Positions 6,935 to 14,576 of a stretch of 37,093 nucleotides of DNA are shown here, one piece after another. A model generated the notes under the pieces. The model saw only the letters and a program-made list of their open reading frames with translations, was not told the DNA's origin and searched no databases. Within the stretch, counting starts at the first letter, position 1, and every line of letters begins with the position of its first letter. The stretch lies in contig PANC01000024.1 in NCBI GenBank assembly GCA_002708315.1, forward strand, positions 1 to 37,093, given 5' to 3'. The translations under genes were made by a program, and so were the position numbers. This DNA is from Lentimicrobiaceae bacterium. GTDB taxonomy: Bacteria; Bacteroidota; Bacteroidia; Bacteroidales; F082.

Positions 6935-8564
6935 CGCAACCTTTATAACTCACGAACCATGCCCTTCATGTGGTAGTAAGGATAACCTTGCTAGATATTC
7001 TGATGGGCATGGTTATTGTTTTGGGTGTCAGCATTATGAAAAAGGTACAGAAATGGAAGAAGCACAATCCAATGGCAGTCTTGATACGTTCCCCATTTTA
7101 CAGACAACAAAAAGTCGTGAGCAAGAAATTGTACTCACGCAAGGGGAAGTCAAAGCACTATCCAAAAGGAAGATAACTAAAGAGACTTGTAATAAGTTTG
7201 ACTATCGTGTTGGTACACACTTTGGAAACAAATGTCAGATAGCAAACTACAAGTTAGGCAATAAAATTATTGCACAAAAAATACGCTACCCAAATAAACA
7301 GTTTGCATGGGTGGGGTCAGGTACAGACGCAGGATTATTTGGTCAACACCTTTGGAAAGAAGGTGGCAAGATGCTTTGTGTAACTGAAGGTGAGATTGAT
7401 TGTATGAGTCTTAGTCAGGTACAAGGTAATACTTGGGCAGTAGTCTCTGTAAAGAATGGAGCACAGGGGGCAAAGAAAAACATTCAACAAAATTTAGAAT
7501 GGGTTGAGTCCTATGAAACTGTGGTGTTCATGTTTGATAATGACAAAGCAGGTATCGAAGCTGCTGAATCTTGTGCCAGTATACTGACCCCAGGGAAAGC
7601 TAAAATAGCTACCTTACCTTTGAAAGACGCTAACGATATGTTAGTTGAAGATAGGGGTAAGGAACTTCTACAAGCAATGTGGAACGCAAGAACATACAGA
7701 CCTGATGGTATTGTAGGTGGAGAAGATTTATGGAAGACAGTATCAACCAATGAAACTTTTTATTCAGTTGATTATCCCTTCCAAGGTCTTACAGAAAAGA
7801 CACATGGTTTGCGTAAATCAGAACTGACTTGTATAACTGCAGGTTCAGGTATAGGGAAGTCTGCTCTTGTAAGGGAGATAGGTTACAACCTTATTACTAA
7901 GGGAGAGAAAGTTGGATTCATCATGCTTGAGGAGACAGTTAAAAGAACTGCTCTTGGACTTATGGGGTTGCATCTTAACAAACCTTTACATCTTGGTAAC
8001 ATTCCTACCGAAGACAATTCTCTTAGAGATGCGTTTGATTTTTGTATCGGCAATGGCAGGACTTACTTCTACGACTCTTTTGGGAGCACTAGCATTGATA
8101 ATCTTCTCAACCGAATACGTTTTCTTGCACAAGGAGCAGAGTGCGATTGGATTATTCTTGACCACCTCTCTATTGTGGTATCAGGTCTTGGGGATGGGGA
8201 CGAAAGACGTTTAATTGATAATGCTATGACATCTCTTGCCACTATAGTACAGGAGACAGGCATAGGTTTACTACTTGTGTCTCATTTAAAACGCCCTTCA
8301 GGTGATAAAGGGCATGAAGAAGGGGCAACTACATCTCTATCTCAACTAAGGGGTAGCCATGCGATTGCTCAATTATCAGACATGGTTTTATCTTTGGAGA
8401 GAAATCAACAGGGAGATGACCCTAATTTAACAACAGTACGTGTGTTAAAAAATAGGTTTAGTGGTGAGACAGGCGTAGCTTGTCATTGCTTATACACTCC
8501 TGAAACGGGGCGTATGACTGAAACTAACCCTGAGTTTAATGAAGAAGGTGTAGAGGAGTTTTAA
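6909..8564 (+). CDS. DNA primase-helicase (T7 gp4-like)
   Basis: This protein primes the lagging strand and unwinds the fork as a hexamer. The N-terminal zinc ribbon has C18, C21, C37 and C40 (CPSC...CFGC). A TOPRIM primase core follows, with E160 in VTEGEIDCM and the acidic FDNDKAG. The helicase part has a Walker A GSGIGKS at 312-318 and the Walker B-like WIILDHLSIV. The start at 6909 is chosen because GGAG sits 6 bases upstream and 551 aa fits T7 gp4A (566); earlier ATGs lie deeper in the amidase gene without such a signal. The gene overlaps the amidase by 26 bases. The acidic C-terminus (EEGVEEF) ends in Phe, as in T7. Confidence 0.96.
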   Translation: MQNTGHEPDATFITHEPCPSCGSKDNLARYSDGHGYCFGCQHYEKGTEMEEAQSNGSLDTFPILQTTKSREQEIVLTQGEVKALSKRKITKETCNKFDYRVGTHFGNKCQIANYKLGNKIIAQKIRYPNKQFAWVGSGTDAGLFGQHLWKEGGKMLCVTEGEIDCMSLSQVQGNTWAVVSVKNGAQGAKKNIQQNLEWVESYETVVFMFDNDKAGIEAAESCASILTPGKAKIATLPLKDANDMLVEDRGKELLQAMWNARTYRPDGIVGGEDLWKTVSTNETFYSVDYPFQGLTEKTHGLRKSELTCITAGSGIGKSALVREIGYNLITKGEKVGFIMLEETVKRTALGLMGLHLNKPLHLGNIPTEDNSLRDAFDFCIGNGRTYFYDSFGSTSIDNLLNRIRFLAQGAECDWIILDHLSIVVSGLGDGDERRLIDNAMTSLATIVQETGIGLLLVSHLKRPSGDKGHEEGATTSLSQLRGSHAIAQLSDMVLSLERNQQGDDPNLTTVRVLKNRFSGETGVACHCLYTPETGRMTETNPEFNEEGVEEF

Positions 8565-8753
8565 ATGCCAATACTATATGAATTATTATTAACAGTTTGT
8601 TTAAATGGGGGATGTCATTTCCAACCTATAGAATATTTTGATGACCTAGATAAATGTCTTATTGAAAAACATGAACATGAAATATTACCTATAGATGGTA
8701 GGTATAAAACAGTTACTTATGAGTGCAATATTCATGGGGCAGAGGGGGTTTAA
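8565..8753 (+). CDS. Small four-cysteine protein (62 aa)
   Basis: The start directly follows the helicase stop. Cysteines are at 12, 17, 31 and 54, after a hydrophobic N-terminal stretch (LYELLLTV) and before a C-terminal YEC motif. A second gene at 32685-32888 has the same plan (cysteines 9, 17, 33, 58 and a YRC motif), so the two look like one family. They may be disulfide- or metal-stabilised; the hydrophobic start could also be a weak export signal. No known function is recognised. Confidence 0.7.
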   Translation: MPILYELLLTVCLNGGCHFQPIEYFDDLDKCLIEKHEHEILPIDGRYKTVTYECNIHGAEGV

Positions 8754-8755
8754 AT

Positions 8756-9208
8756 GTGGGGCAAGGTAATGCAGATAACAACAGAGATACAGTTAGGAAA
8801 CAAATGTCACAGAACTTACGGGAACAGTATGTATGCCAATTTCAAAAAGCTATGGAGCAAGATGTTGACATACCTTACAACGCTAAAACATTATATCTTA
8901 GAGAAAGTTTAATTGAGGAAGAATTTAAAGAACTAAGTGCAGAGATACAAGATGCTATTGCAGAGTTAGAGCATGGTGGTGAGGTAACTAAAGCTACCCA
9001 AGAAAAGATATTAAAAGAACTGTGCGACTTGTTATATGTTGTTTCAGGATTTGCAGTTACTTTTGGGTTGCCTGTTCAACCTGCATTTAATCGTGTGCAT
9101 GAAAGTAATATGAGTAAGCTAGAAGAAGGAAGACCTATCTATTCAGAATGGGGAAAAGTTCTTAAAGGTAAAAACTATAAACCACCAACTCTAGGAGACT
9201 TACTGTGA
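8756..9208 (+). CDS. MazG-like nucleotide pyrophosphohydrolase
   Basis: The region from about residue 20 resembles all-alpha NTP pyrophosphohydrolases: LRESLIEEEFKEL carries the metal-binding E..EE pattern and LKELCDLLYVVSGFAV the later E..D pair. Such enzymes hydrolyse (d)NTPs to monophosphates and are common in marine phages. The start is uncertain. A GTG at 8756 follows a strong AGAGGGGG signal and gives 150 aa; an ATG at 8804 (AGGA 5 bases upstream) gives 134 aa and still holds the whole domain. An ATG at 8754 belongs to another frame. The stop overlaps the GTG of the polymerase gene. Confidence 0.8.
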   Translation: MGQGNADNNRDTVRKQMSQNLREQYVCQFQKAMEQDVDIPYNAKTLYLRESLIEEEFKELSAEIQDAIAELEHGGEVTKATQEKILKELCDLLYVVSGFAVTFGLPVQPAFNRVHESNMSKLEEGRPIYSEWGKVLKGKNYKPPTLGDLL

Positions 9209-10968
9209 GATATGTATTTGATATTGAGACAGATGGTTTACTAGATGATGTTACCCTTGTTCATTGTCTTGTATTAAAAGATATAGACAATGGTGACATC
9301 ATTTCTTTTACTCAAAAAGATTGGCATGAAGGGGTCAAACTATTACAAGATGCTGAATTAATTATAGGGCATAACATTATAAAGTATGACATCCCTGTAC
9401 TTAAAAAACTTTACGGGTTCTTTAATCCTAAAGGCATTATACGGGATACACTTGTCTGCACACGTTTAATATGGGCAGACGTAAAGCAAAGTGATTTTGG
9501 TAGAAAAGATTTTCCGACTAAACTTATTGGTTCTCATAGTCTTAAAGCATGGGGTTATAGAATTGGTAACTATAAAGATGAGTATGAAGGTGGTTGGGAA
9601 AACTTTAGTCAAGAGATGTGGGAGTATTGTATACAAGATGTAGAAGTTACTGCAACTCTATGGCAAAAGATTGTTGATAAAAATTATAGTGAAGATGCTA
9701 TAGAATTGGAGCATGAATTAAATGAAATTATTTACAGACAGGAAGTGGCAGGATTTGCCTTTGACAGCAAAGCTGCAGGTTTGTTATATGCAGAGTTGTC
9801 AAGTAGAAAGCATCAACTTACGAAAGAACTTTCGGATGCGTTCCCTGATTGGGAAATTAAAACACCTTTTGTTCCGAAAGTAAATTCAAAAAAGTTTGGG
9901 TATGAGAAAGGTGTACCTACGCATAAAGTTAAATCTATACAGTTTAATCCTAGTAGTCGTGACCATGTTGCAAACAGGTTGCAGACTTTACGTGGGTGGC
10001 AACCAAAAGATTTTACTAATGATGGTAAACCTAAAGTTGATGAAGAAGTGTTATCACATTTAGAATATCCCGAAGCTAAACTTCTAGTAGAGTATTACAC
10101 CTTGATTAAACGTCTTGGTCAACTAGGAGATGGTGCACAGGCATGGATGAAAGCAGAAAAGAAGGGGCGTATACATGGTTCAGTAAATAGCAATGGTGCT
10201 GTTACAGGACGGGCAACACACGCCTACCCGAATATTGCCCAATGTCCTGCCAATGGAGTTGCGTATGGTAAAGAGTGTCGTGCTTTATTTACTGTGGGGG
10301 CAGGTAACATTCTTGTAGGTGCTGATGTTTCAGGTTTGGAATTAAGATGCCTAGCACATTATATGGCTAAGTATGACGGGGGTGACTATGCAGAGAAGGT
10401 TGTTCATGGAGACATTCATACAGAGAACCAACAGAAGGCGAACATTACAGAAGCCCAAGGTGGGCGTAATGCCAGTAAAAAATTCATCTATACATTCTTG
10501 TATGGTGGGGGTGCAACCAAAATTGGAGAAGCAGTTGGGGGAACACCGAAAGAAGGACAGAAATTAAAGACTACATTTCTGAAAGCATTACCTGCTTTAA
10601 ATACTCTTATAACAAAAGTTCAAGCTGCATCTAAGAAAGGTTACTTAATTGGTTTGGATGGTAGACGTATAAGAGTACGGGCAGAATTTGCTGCATTAAA
10701 TACTTTATTACAATCAGCAGGAGCATTGATTTGTAAGCGTTGGTTAATAGAGTTTGATAGAGCATTAAAGACTAAAGGACTAGAAACGTACTGTAAGCAA
10801 GTAGCTTGGGTGCATGACGAAATACAACTTGAAGTTATGAAAGGGTACGAAAAGGATGTCGGTAACACAGCAATCGAGTCGATTAAAAAAGCAGGGGAGT
10901 TCTTCAGTATTAGATGCCAACTTGACGGGGAATACAAAGTCGGTAGCAACTGGTCTGAAACCCACTAA
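9205..10968 (+). CDS. Family A DNA polymerase (T7 gp5-like)
   Basis: This is the replicative polymerase with a 3'-5' proofreading domain. The exonuclease motif DIETDG (D6, E8) opens the protein, with IIGHNIIKYDIPVL and YCIQDVEVT following. Polymerase motifs are GADVSGLELR (D374), the helix with KKFIYTFLYGGG, and WVHDEIQ (D538). It starts at a GTG with GGAG 7 bases upstream. At 587 aa it is shorter than T7 (704). Part of the difference is where T7 inserts its thioredoxin-binding loop: between the AFPDW and FNPSSRDH blocks only about 30 residues remain, against roughly 75 in T7. Processivity must therefore be obtained differently. Confidence 0.96.
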   Translation: MRYVFDIETDGLLDDVTLVHCLVLKDIDNGDIISFTQKDWHEGVKLLQDAELIIGHNIIKYDIPVLKKLYGFFNPKGIIRDTLVCTRLIWADVKQSDFGRKDFPTKLIGSHSLKAWGYRIGNYKDEYEGGWENFSQEMWEYCIQDVEVTATLWQKIVDKNYSEDAIELEHELNEIIYRQEVAGFAFDSKAAGLLYAELSSRKHQLTKELSDAFPDWEIKTPFVPKVNSKKFGYEKGVPTHKVKSIQFNPSSRDHVANRLQTLRGWQPKDFTNDGKPKVDEEVLSHLEYPEAKLLVEYYTLIKRLGQLGDGAQAWMKAEKKGRIHGSVNSNGAVTGRATHAYPNIAQCPANGVAYGKECRALFTVGAGNILVGADVSGLELRCLAHYMAKYDGGDYAEKVVHGDIHTENQQKANITEAQGGRNASKKFIYTFLYGGGATKIGEAVGGTPKEGQKLKTTFLKALPALNTLITKVQAASKKGYLIGLDGRRIRVRAEFAALNTLLQSAGALICKRWLIEFDRALKTKGLETYCKQVAWVHDEIQLEVMKGYEKDVGNTAIESIKKAGEFFSIRCQLDGEYKVGSNWSETH

Positions 10969-11383
10969 AGAAAACAGAAAGAAATTTGATATTGATTTAG
11001 CTTATGGAAAAGTACATGAAGAAAAAATAATTTCCATGCTCCAAGACAAAAAGATTGAAGTAAAAACAGAACGTGGTATGTGGAGCAAGACAGGAAATAT
11101 TGCTATTGAGTTTGAATCTTATGGTAAACCTTCAGGTATCAACGCTACTGAATCTGATTATTGGTTTCATAATTTAGCAATAGATGATGAAGTCTATTGT
11201 ACGTTGGTATTCTCAACACCAATGCTAAAAAATATTGTTGAGAAACTAGATGACCATAAGGTTGTCAAGGGTGGAGATAATTGGGCATCTAAAATGTTCT
11301 TAGTTAATTTATCTAAACTCTTTTCTACAGACACACTTAAACTTTTCAAGGAGAAAATCAATGGCAAGGACGCTTCTAATTGA
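10856..11383 (+). CDS. Nuclease-like hypothetical protein
   Basis: The conserved-looking part begins near residue 43 (KFDIDLAYGKVHEEKI) and continues with KKIEVKTERGMWSKTGNIAIEF and the YGKPSGINATESDYW block. The E...EVKT...GNIAIEFE pattern recalls restriction-like PD-(D/E)XK nucleases, and similar proteins are common in phage replication modules. This is pattern recognition, not proof. The start is unclear: the ATG at 10856 overlaps the polymerase gene by 113 bases, and a TTG at 10922 is an alternative. The position between polymerase and 5'-3' exonuclease suggests a role in DNA processing. Confidence 0.65.
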   Translation: MSVTQQSSRLKKQGSSSVLDANLTGNTKSVATGLKPTKENRKKFDIDLAYGKVHEEKIISMLQDKKIEVKTERGMWSKTGNIAIEFESYGKPSGINATESDYWFHNLAIDDEVYCTLVFSTPMLKNIVEKLDDHKVVKGGDNWASKMFLVNLSKLFSTDTLKLFKEKINGKDASN

Positions 11384-12089
11384 TGGCGATATTGTTGTCT
11401 ACCAATATGCTTCTACAGTAGAACAGGAAGTAGATTGGGGTGATGACGTATGGTCAATGTGGGCAGATGCAAAAGAAGGTAAACAGTTAATCCTACAATA
11501 TTTAGATATTCTAATGGAAAAGACTTTAGCAGATGATATGTTATTTTGTTTTTCTGATAAGGATAACTTTCGTAAAGGAATCGAACCTACTTATAAATCT
11601 AATCGTAAAGGCAAAAGAAAACCTGTTATCTATTTACCTTTAAAAAACTGGATAGAAGAAAACTATCGTACCGAACAATGGACAGGATTAGAAGCTGATG
11701 ATGTCATGGGTATCTTAGCTACTTGTAATCAAATAATAGAAGGAGAAAAAGTAATTGTGTCTGAAGATAAAGACATGATGACAATACCTTCCTTATTGTG
11801 GAGACAAGGGGAGATGTTAGATATTAGTGAAGAAGAAGCAGATTACAATCATCTATTACAAACATTGAAGGGCGATACTACTGATGGATATAGTGGACTA
11901 CGAGGAGTTGGCGAGGTTAAAGCGAAAGCAATACTTAAAGTACCTGTATGGAAAAGTGTTGAAGATGCTTTCATCAAAGCAGGTTACACAAAAGAAGATG
12001 CTTTAGTACAAGCTAGGTTAGCTAGAATATTAAGAGCAGAAGACTACAATTTTGAATTTGACCAACCTAAAGAATGGAGTCCTAAATGA
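11361..12089 (+). CDS. 5'-3' exonuclease (T7 gp6-like, FEN family)
   Basis: The protein degrades DNA from 5' ends, removing RNA primers and digesting host DNA. FEN-family signatures are present: the N-terminal LIDGDIVVYQ (D8, D10), the central LEADDVMGIL, SEDKDMM, and the helix-hairpin-helix region GDTTDGYSGLRGVGEVKAKAIL. Length is 242 aa, somewhat below T7 gp6 (300). AAGGAGAAAATCA precedes the ATG. It overlaps the previous gene by 23 bases and the next by 4. Confidence 0.92.
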   Translation: MARTLLIDGDIVVYQYASTVEQEVDWGDDVWSMWADAKEGKQLILQYLDILMEKTLADDMLFCFSDKDNFRKGIEPTYKSNRKGKRKPVIYLPLKNWIEENYRTEQWTGLEADDVMGILATCNQIIEGEKVIVSEDKDMMTIPSLLWRQGEMLDISEEEADYNHLLQTLKGDTTDGYSGLRGVGEVKAKAILKVPVWKSVEDAFIKAGYTKEDALVQARLARILRAEDYNFEFDQPKEWSPK

Positions 12090-12430
12090 CAACAATGATA
12101 AACGTCCCTACAAAGAAAGCTACTGAGGAACATGAACGTCATTTAGATTATATGGCAAGAAGGTCAAGGGAAGAAGAAGAACAGAAAGAGTTGTTAAAAC
12201 AGTACAATCTATTTGATGGGGTTGAAGAAGATTGCCCTGTTAATCCAAGTCATTATAACACACTCAAGATACAACCAATGACATACATCTTAGCAAACGA
12301 TTTAGATTTTTGTGAGGGGTCTGTTATTAAATACGTTAGTCGGTGGCGAATGAAGAATGGTATTACTGACTTAAAGAAAGCAATAAGAAACTTAGAACTA
12401 TTAATTAAAAATGAAGAAGGGAAGCAGTAA
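12086..12430 (+). CDS. DUF3310 protein, T7 gp1.7 nucleotide-kinase-like
   Basis: The C-terminal half carries the DUF3310 pattern: a CPVNPSHYNTLKIQPM motif, then FCEGSVIKYVSRWRMKNG and DLKKAIRNLELL. In T7 this domain is found in gp1.7, a nucleotide kinase that acts on dGMP and dTMP. The N-terminal 40 residues are charged and probably coiled (RRSREEEEQKELLKQ). Location between the exonuclease and ribonucleotide reductase fits a role in dNTP supply. Enzyme activity is inferred from the family. It overlaps the exonuclease by 4 bases and abuts the reductase. Confidence 0.8.
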   Translation: MTTMINVPTKKATEEHERHLDYMARRSREEEEQKELLKQYNLFDGVEEDCPVNPSHYNTLKIQPMTYILANDLDFCEGSVIKYVSRWRMKNGITDLKKAIRNLELLIKNEEGKQ

Positions 12431-14128
12431 ATGATACCGAATCGTCACTATGGAATGACACTACCAATATCAGAAGAAATAGACACAATTAAATACAGAC
12501 AAAAGGGGGAAGATTTTTATTCAAAAATTGTTCGTATTGCAGGGGCATTAAAAGATAGTGCAACTCACTTTGAAGAATTTAAAGATGCTTTGCGTACTAT
12601 GCGTTTTCTCCCTGCAGGTAGAGTGCAAAATGCTATGGGTGCAACTCGCAAGACAACTGCATTTAATTGTTTTGTGTCAGGAACTATTGACGATTCAATG
12701 GATAGTATTATGGGTAGAGCATCCCAAGCTGCAGAAACTATGCGTAGAGGTGGGGGCATTGGTTATGACTTTTCTAAGTTACGCCCAAGAGGGGATTTAA
12801 TTAAATCTTTAGACTCTAAAGCATCAGGTGCTGTTTCTTTTATGGGCATCTTTGATTCTGTCTGTCAGACTATTGCTTCATCAGGACATAGGCGTGGGGC
12901 ACAAATGGGTGTTCTACGTATTGACCACCCCGACATTGAGCAGTTTATAACAGCAAAACAAAACTCAACATCACTCACAGGTTTTAATATTTCTGTAGGA
13001 GTAACAGATGAATTTATGAGATGTTTAAAAGAAGAACGACCTTTTCCTCTAACCTATGAAGGTAAAGTCTACAAGGAAGTAGACCCTGTTGCTTTGTGGG
13101 ATATGATTATGAGGAGCACATGGGATTGGGCAGAGCCTGGGGTATTGTTTATTGACACTATTAATAACATGAACAACCTACATTATTGTGAAACTATTGC
13201 TGCAACTAACCCATGTGGTGAGCAACCTCTACCACAATTCGGTGCTTGTTTGTTAGGGTCTTTTAATCTTACTAAATATGTATGGGATAAGTCTTTTGAT
13301 TTTGGAGCATTTGTAAGAGATATTCATGTAGTTGTAAGAGCAATGGATAATGTTGTGGATAGGACTATCTACCCACTAGAAGAACAAAAAGCAGAAGCAC
13401 TTAATAAAAGACGTATGGGTTTAGGCGTTACTGGTTTGGCAAACGCTGCTGAAATGTGTGGTTATCCTTATGCGTCAAAAGGTTTCAATGAGTTTACAGA
13501 AAAAGTAATGACAGAATTACGTGACCATTGTTACTCTGCGTCTTGTGATTTAGCAAAAGAAAAAGGTAGCTTTCCTTTATATGATGAGTACCAGTACCTA
13601 CAAAGTAGATTTGTAAAAACTCTTAGCCCTTGGGTGCAAGATAAAATTAAAGAATGTGGTATTCGTAATTCACATCTTACCTCTATTGCACCGACAGGCA
13701 CAATTAGTTTAACTGCAGATAATGTAAGTTCAGGTATTGAACCACCTTATTCATTATATTATGACAGGACAATACAACAGTTTGATGGTCATACTGTTCA
13801 ACGTGTAGAAGATTATGCGTACACTCAAGGCGTTAGTAGTCGTACTGCTAATGAAATTAGTGCTAAAGAACATTTAGAAGTATTAGCTTTAGTGTCAAAA
13901 TATGTTGATAGTGCTGTGTCAAAAACTTGTAACGTAGGTAACAATGTTAATTACCAAGAATTTAAACAGTTATACACAGAAGCATGGGAGTTAGGTTGTA
14001 AAGGTATCACAACATTTAGAGCAGCAGGTAAAAGGTATGGCATCTTAAATGAAGTGGTAGAAGAAGACACACCGAAAGCAGAAGCGTGTTTTATTGACCC
14101 TGCTACTGGACAAAAAGAATGTGAATAA
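12431..14128 (+). CDS. nrdJ: Adenosylcobalamin-dependent (class II) ribonucleotide reductase
   Basis: This enzyme turns ribonucleotides into deoxyribonucleotides for phage DNA synthesis. The catalytic NPCGEQ (N260, C262, E264) and the partner cysteine C80 in FNCFVSG are visible. The blocks MRRGGGIGYDFSKLRPRGD, HRRGAQMGVLRIDHPDI and SIAPTGTISL are typical of class II enzymes. No small subunit (NrdB) lies in the window, again fitting class II, which uses coenzyme B12 instead of an iron radical subunit. The C-terminus has a C553/C564 pair suited to re-reduction of the active site. It starts immediately after the upstream stop. 565 aa is short for the family but complete in motifs. Confidence 0.92.
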   Translation: MIPNRHYGMTLPISEEIDTIKYRQKGEDFYSKIVRIAGALKDSATHFEEFKDALRTMRFLPAGRVQNAMGATRKTTAFNCFVSGTIDDSMDSIMGRASQAAETMRRGGGIGYDFSKLRPRGDLIKSLDSKASGAVSFMGIFDSVCQTIASSGHRRGAQMGVLRIDHPDIEQFITAKQNSTSLTGFNISVGVTDEFMRCLKEERPFPLTYEGKVYKEVDPVALWDMIMRSTWDWAEPGVLFIDTINNMNNLHYCETIAATNPCGEQPLPQFGACLLGSFNLTKYVWDKSFDFGAFVRDIHVVVRAMDNVVDRTIYPLEEQKAEALNKRRMGLGVTGLANAAEMCGYPYASKGFNEFTEKVMTELRDHCYSASCDLAKEKGSFPLYDEYQYLQSRFVKTLSPWVQDKIKECGIRNSHLTSIAPTGTISLTADNVSSGIEPPYSLYYDRTIQQFDGHTVQRVEDYAYTQGVSSRTANEISAKEHLEVLALVSKYVDSAVSKTCNVGNNVNYQEFKQLYTEAWELGCKGITTFRAAGKRYGILNEVVEEDTPKAEACFIDPATGQKECE

Positions 14129-14146
14129 TAATACCCACTCATTAAG
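14129..14146 (+). promoter_or_regulatory. Putative phage RNA polymerase promoter 2
   Basis: TAATACCCACTCATTAAG begins right after the reductase stop codon. It matches the copies at 5411 and 35548 in 14 and 17 of 18 positions respectively, and keeps the T7-like TAATAC start and the G at the same distance. It lies in the only gap between replication and virion genes, so it probably drives the structural block. Confidence 0.82.
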
Positions 14147-14157
14147 AGGATAGATAT

Positions 14158-14355
14158 ATGGAAGATTTAGATGAAAGACTCCCATTAAATGTCAATGATT
14201 TAATAGAAAAACTAAACAAAATATTCCCTGAAAGATGTGCACGAGTTGAACAAACTTTAAATGAAATTATGTACGAAGCAGGTCAAAGGTCAGTTATTTA
14301 TTGGCTCTTAGAATTACAGGCTAGGGAAAACAACAACATTAATAAGGATGAATAA
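14158..14355 (+). CDS. Hypothetical protein before portal module (65 aa)
   Basis: A small, largely helical acidic protein (VNDLIEKLNKIFPERCARVEQTLNEIMYEAGQRSVIYWLLELQ pattern, positions 12-54). No domain is recognised. AAGAGGATAGAT upstream gives the ribosome binding site and also lies in the start region of promoter 2. It is the first gene of the structural block, so it would be made with virion proteins. Confidence 0.65.
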   Translation: MEDLDERLPLNVNDLIEKLNKIFPERCARVEQTLNEIMYEAGQRSVIYWLLELQARENNNINKDE

Positions 14356-14356
14356 A

Positions 14357-14560
14357 ATGTGTATTCCATCACCACGTGCTCCTGCAGCACCTGCACCAGT
14401 AAAACAAGAAGAAAAGCCAATGACTAAAGAAGAACTTTATGCAAACACACCTCATATGATGACGGGTTCTAACAAACCTAAAAAAGCTAAAATTGGTAAA
14501 CAAATGCTACGTACCGATTTGAATATGTCAAGTGGTGGTTCAGGCTTAAATATTGCTTAA
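14357..14560 (+). CDS. Small virion-associated protein upstream of portal
   Basis: It has a Pro/Ala-rich N-terminus (CIPSPRAPAAPAPV), a basic middle and a C-terminal block GKQMLRTDLNMSSGGSG. Small proteins with this plan lie directly before the portal in many podoviruses; a role like the T7 head-tail small protein gp7.3 is possible. I prefer the ATG at 14357 (67 aa), with AAGG 9 bases upstream, over the ATG at 14348, which overlaps the preceding gene. Confidence 0.65.
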   Translation: MCIPSPRAPAAPAPVKQEEKPMTKEELYANTPHMMTGSNKPKKAKIGKQMLRTDLNMSSGGSGLNIA

Positions 14561-14576
14561 TAAAAAGGGTTTCATT

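Noticed and set aside
7053-8564. Internal start for a short helicase-only form, as T7 gp4B
   Set aside because: The in-frame ATG near MEEAQSNG has no convincing ribosome binding site.
8754-8912. 52-codon frame starting in TAAATG after the four-cysteine gene
   Set aside because: It has a good ribosome binding site but overlaps the MazG-like gene in another frame and its product looks like a shadow; the same signal serves the GTG two bases later.
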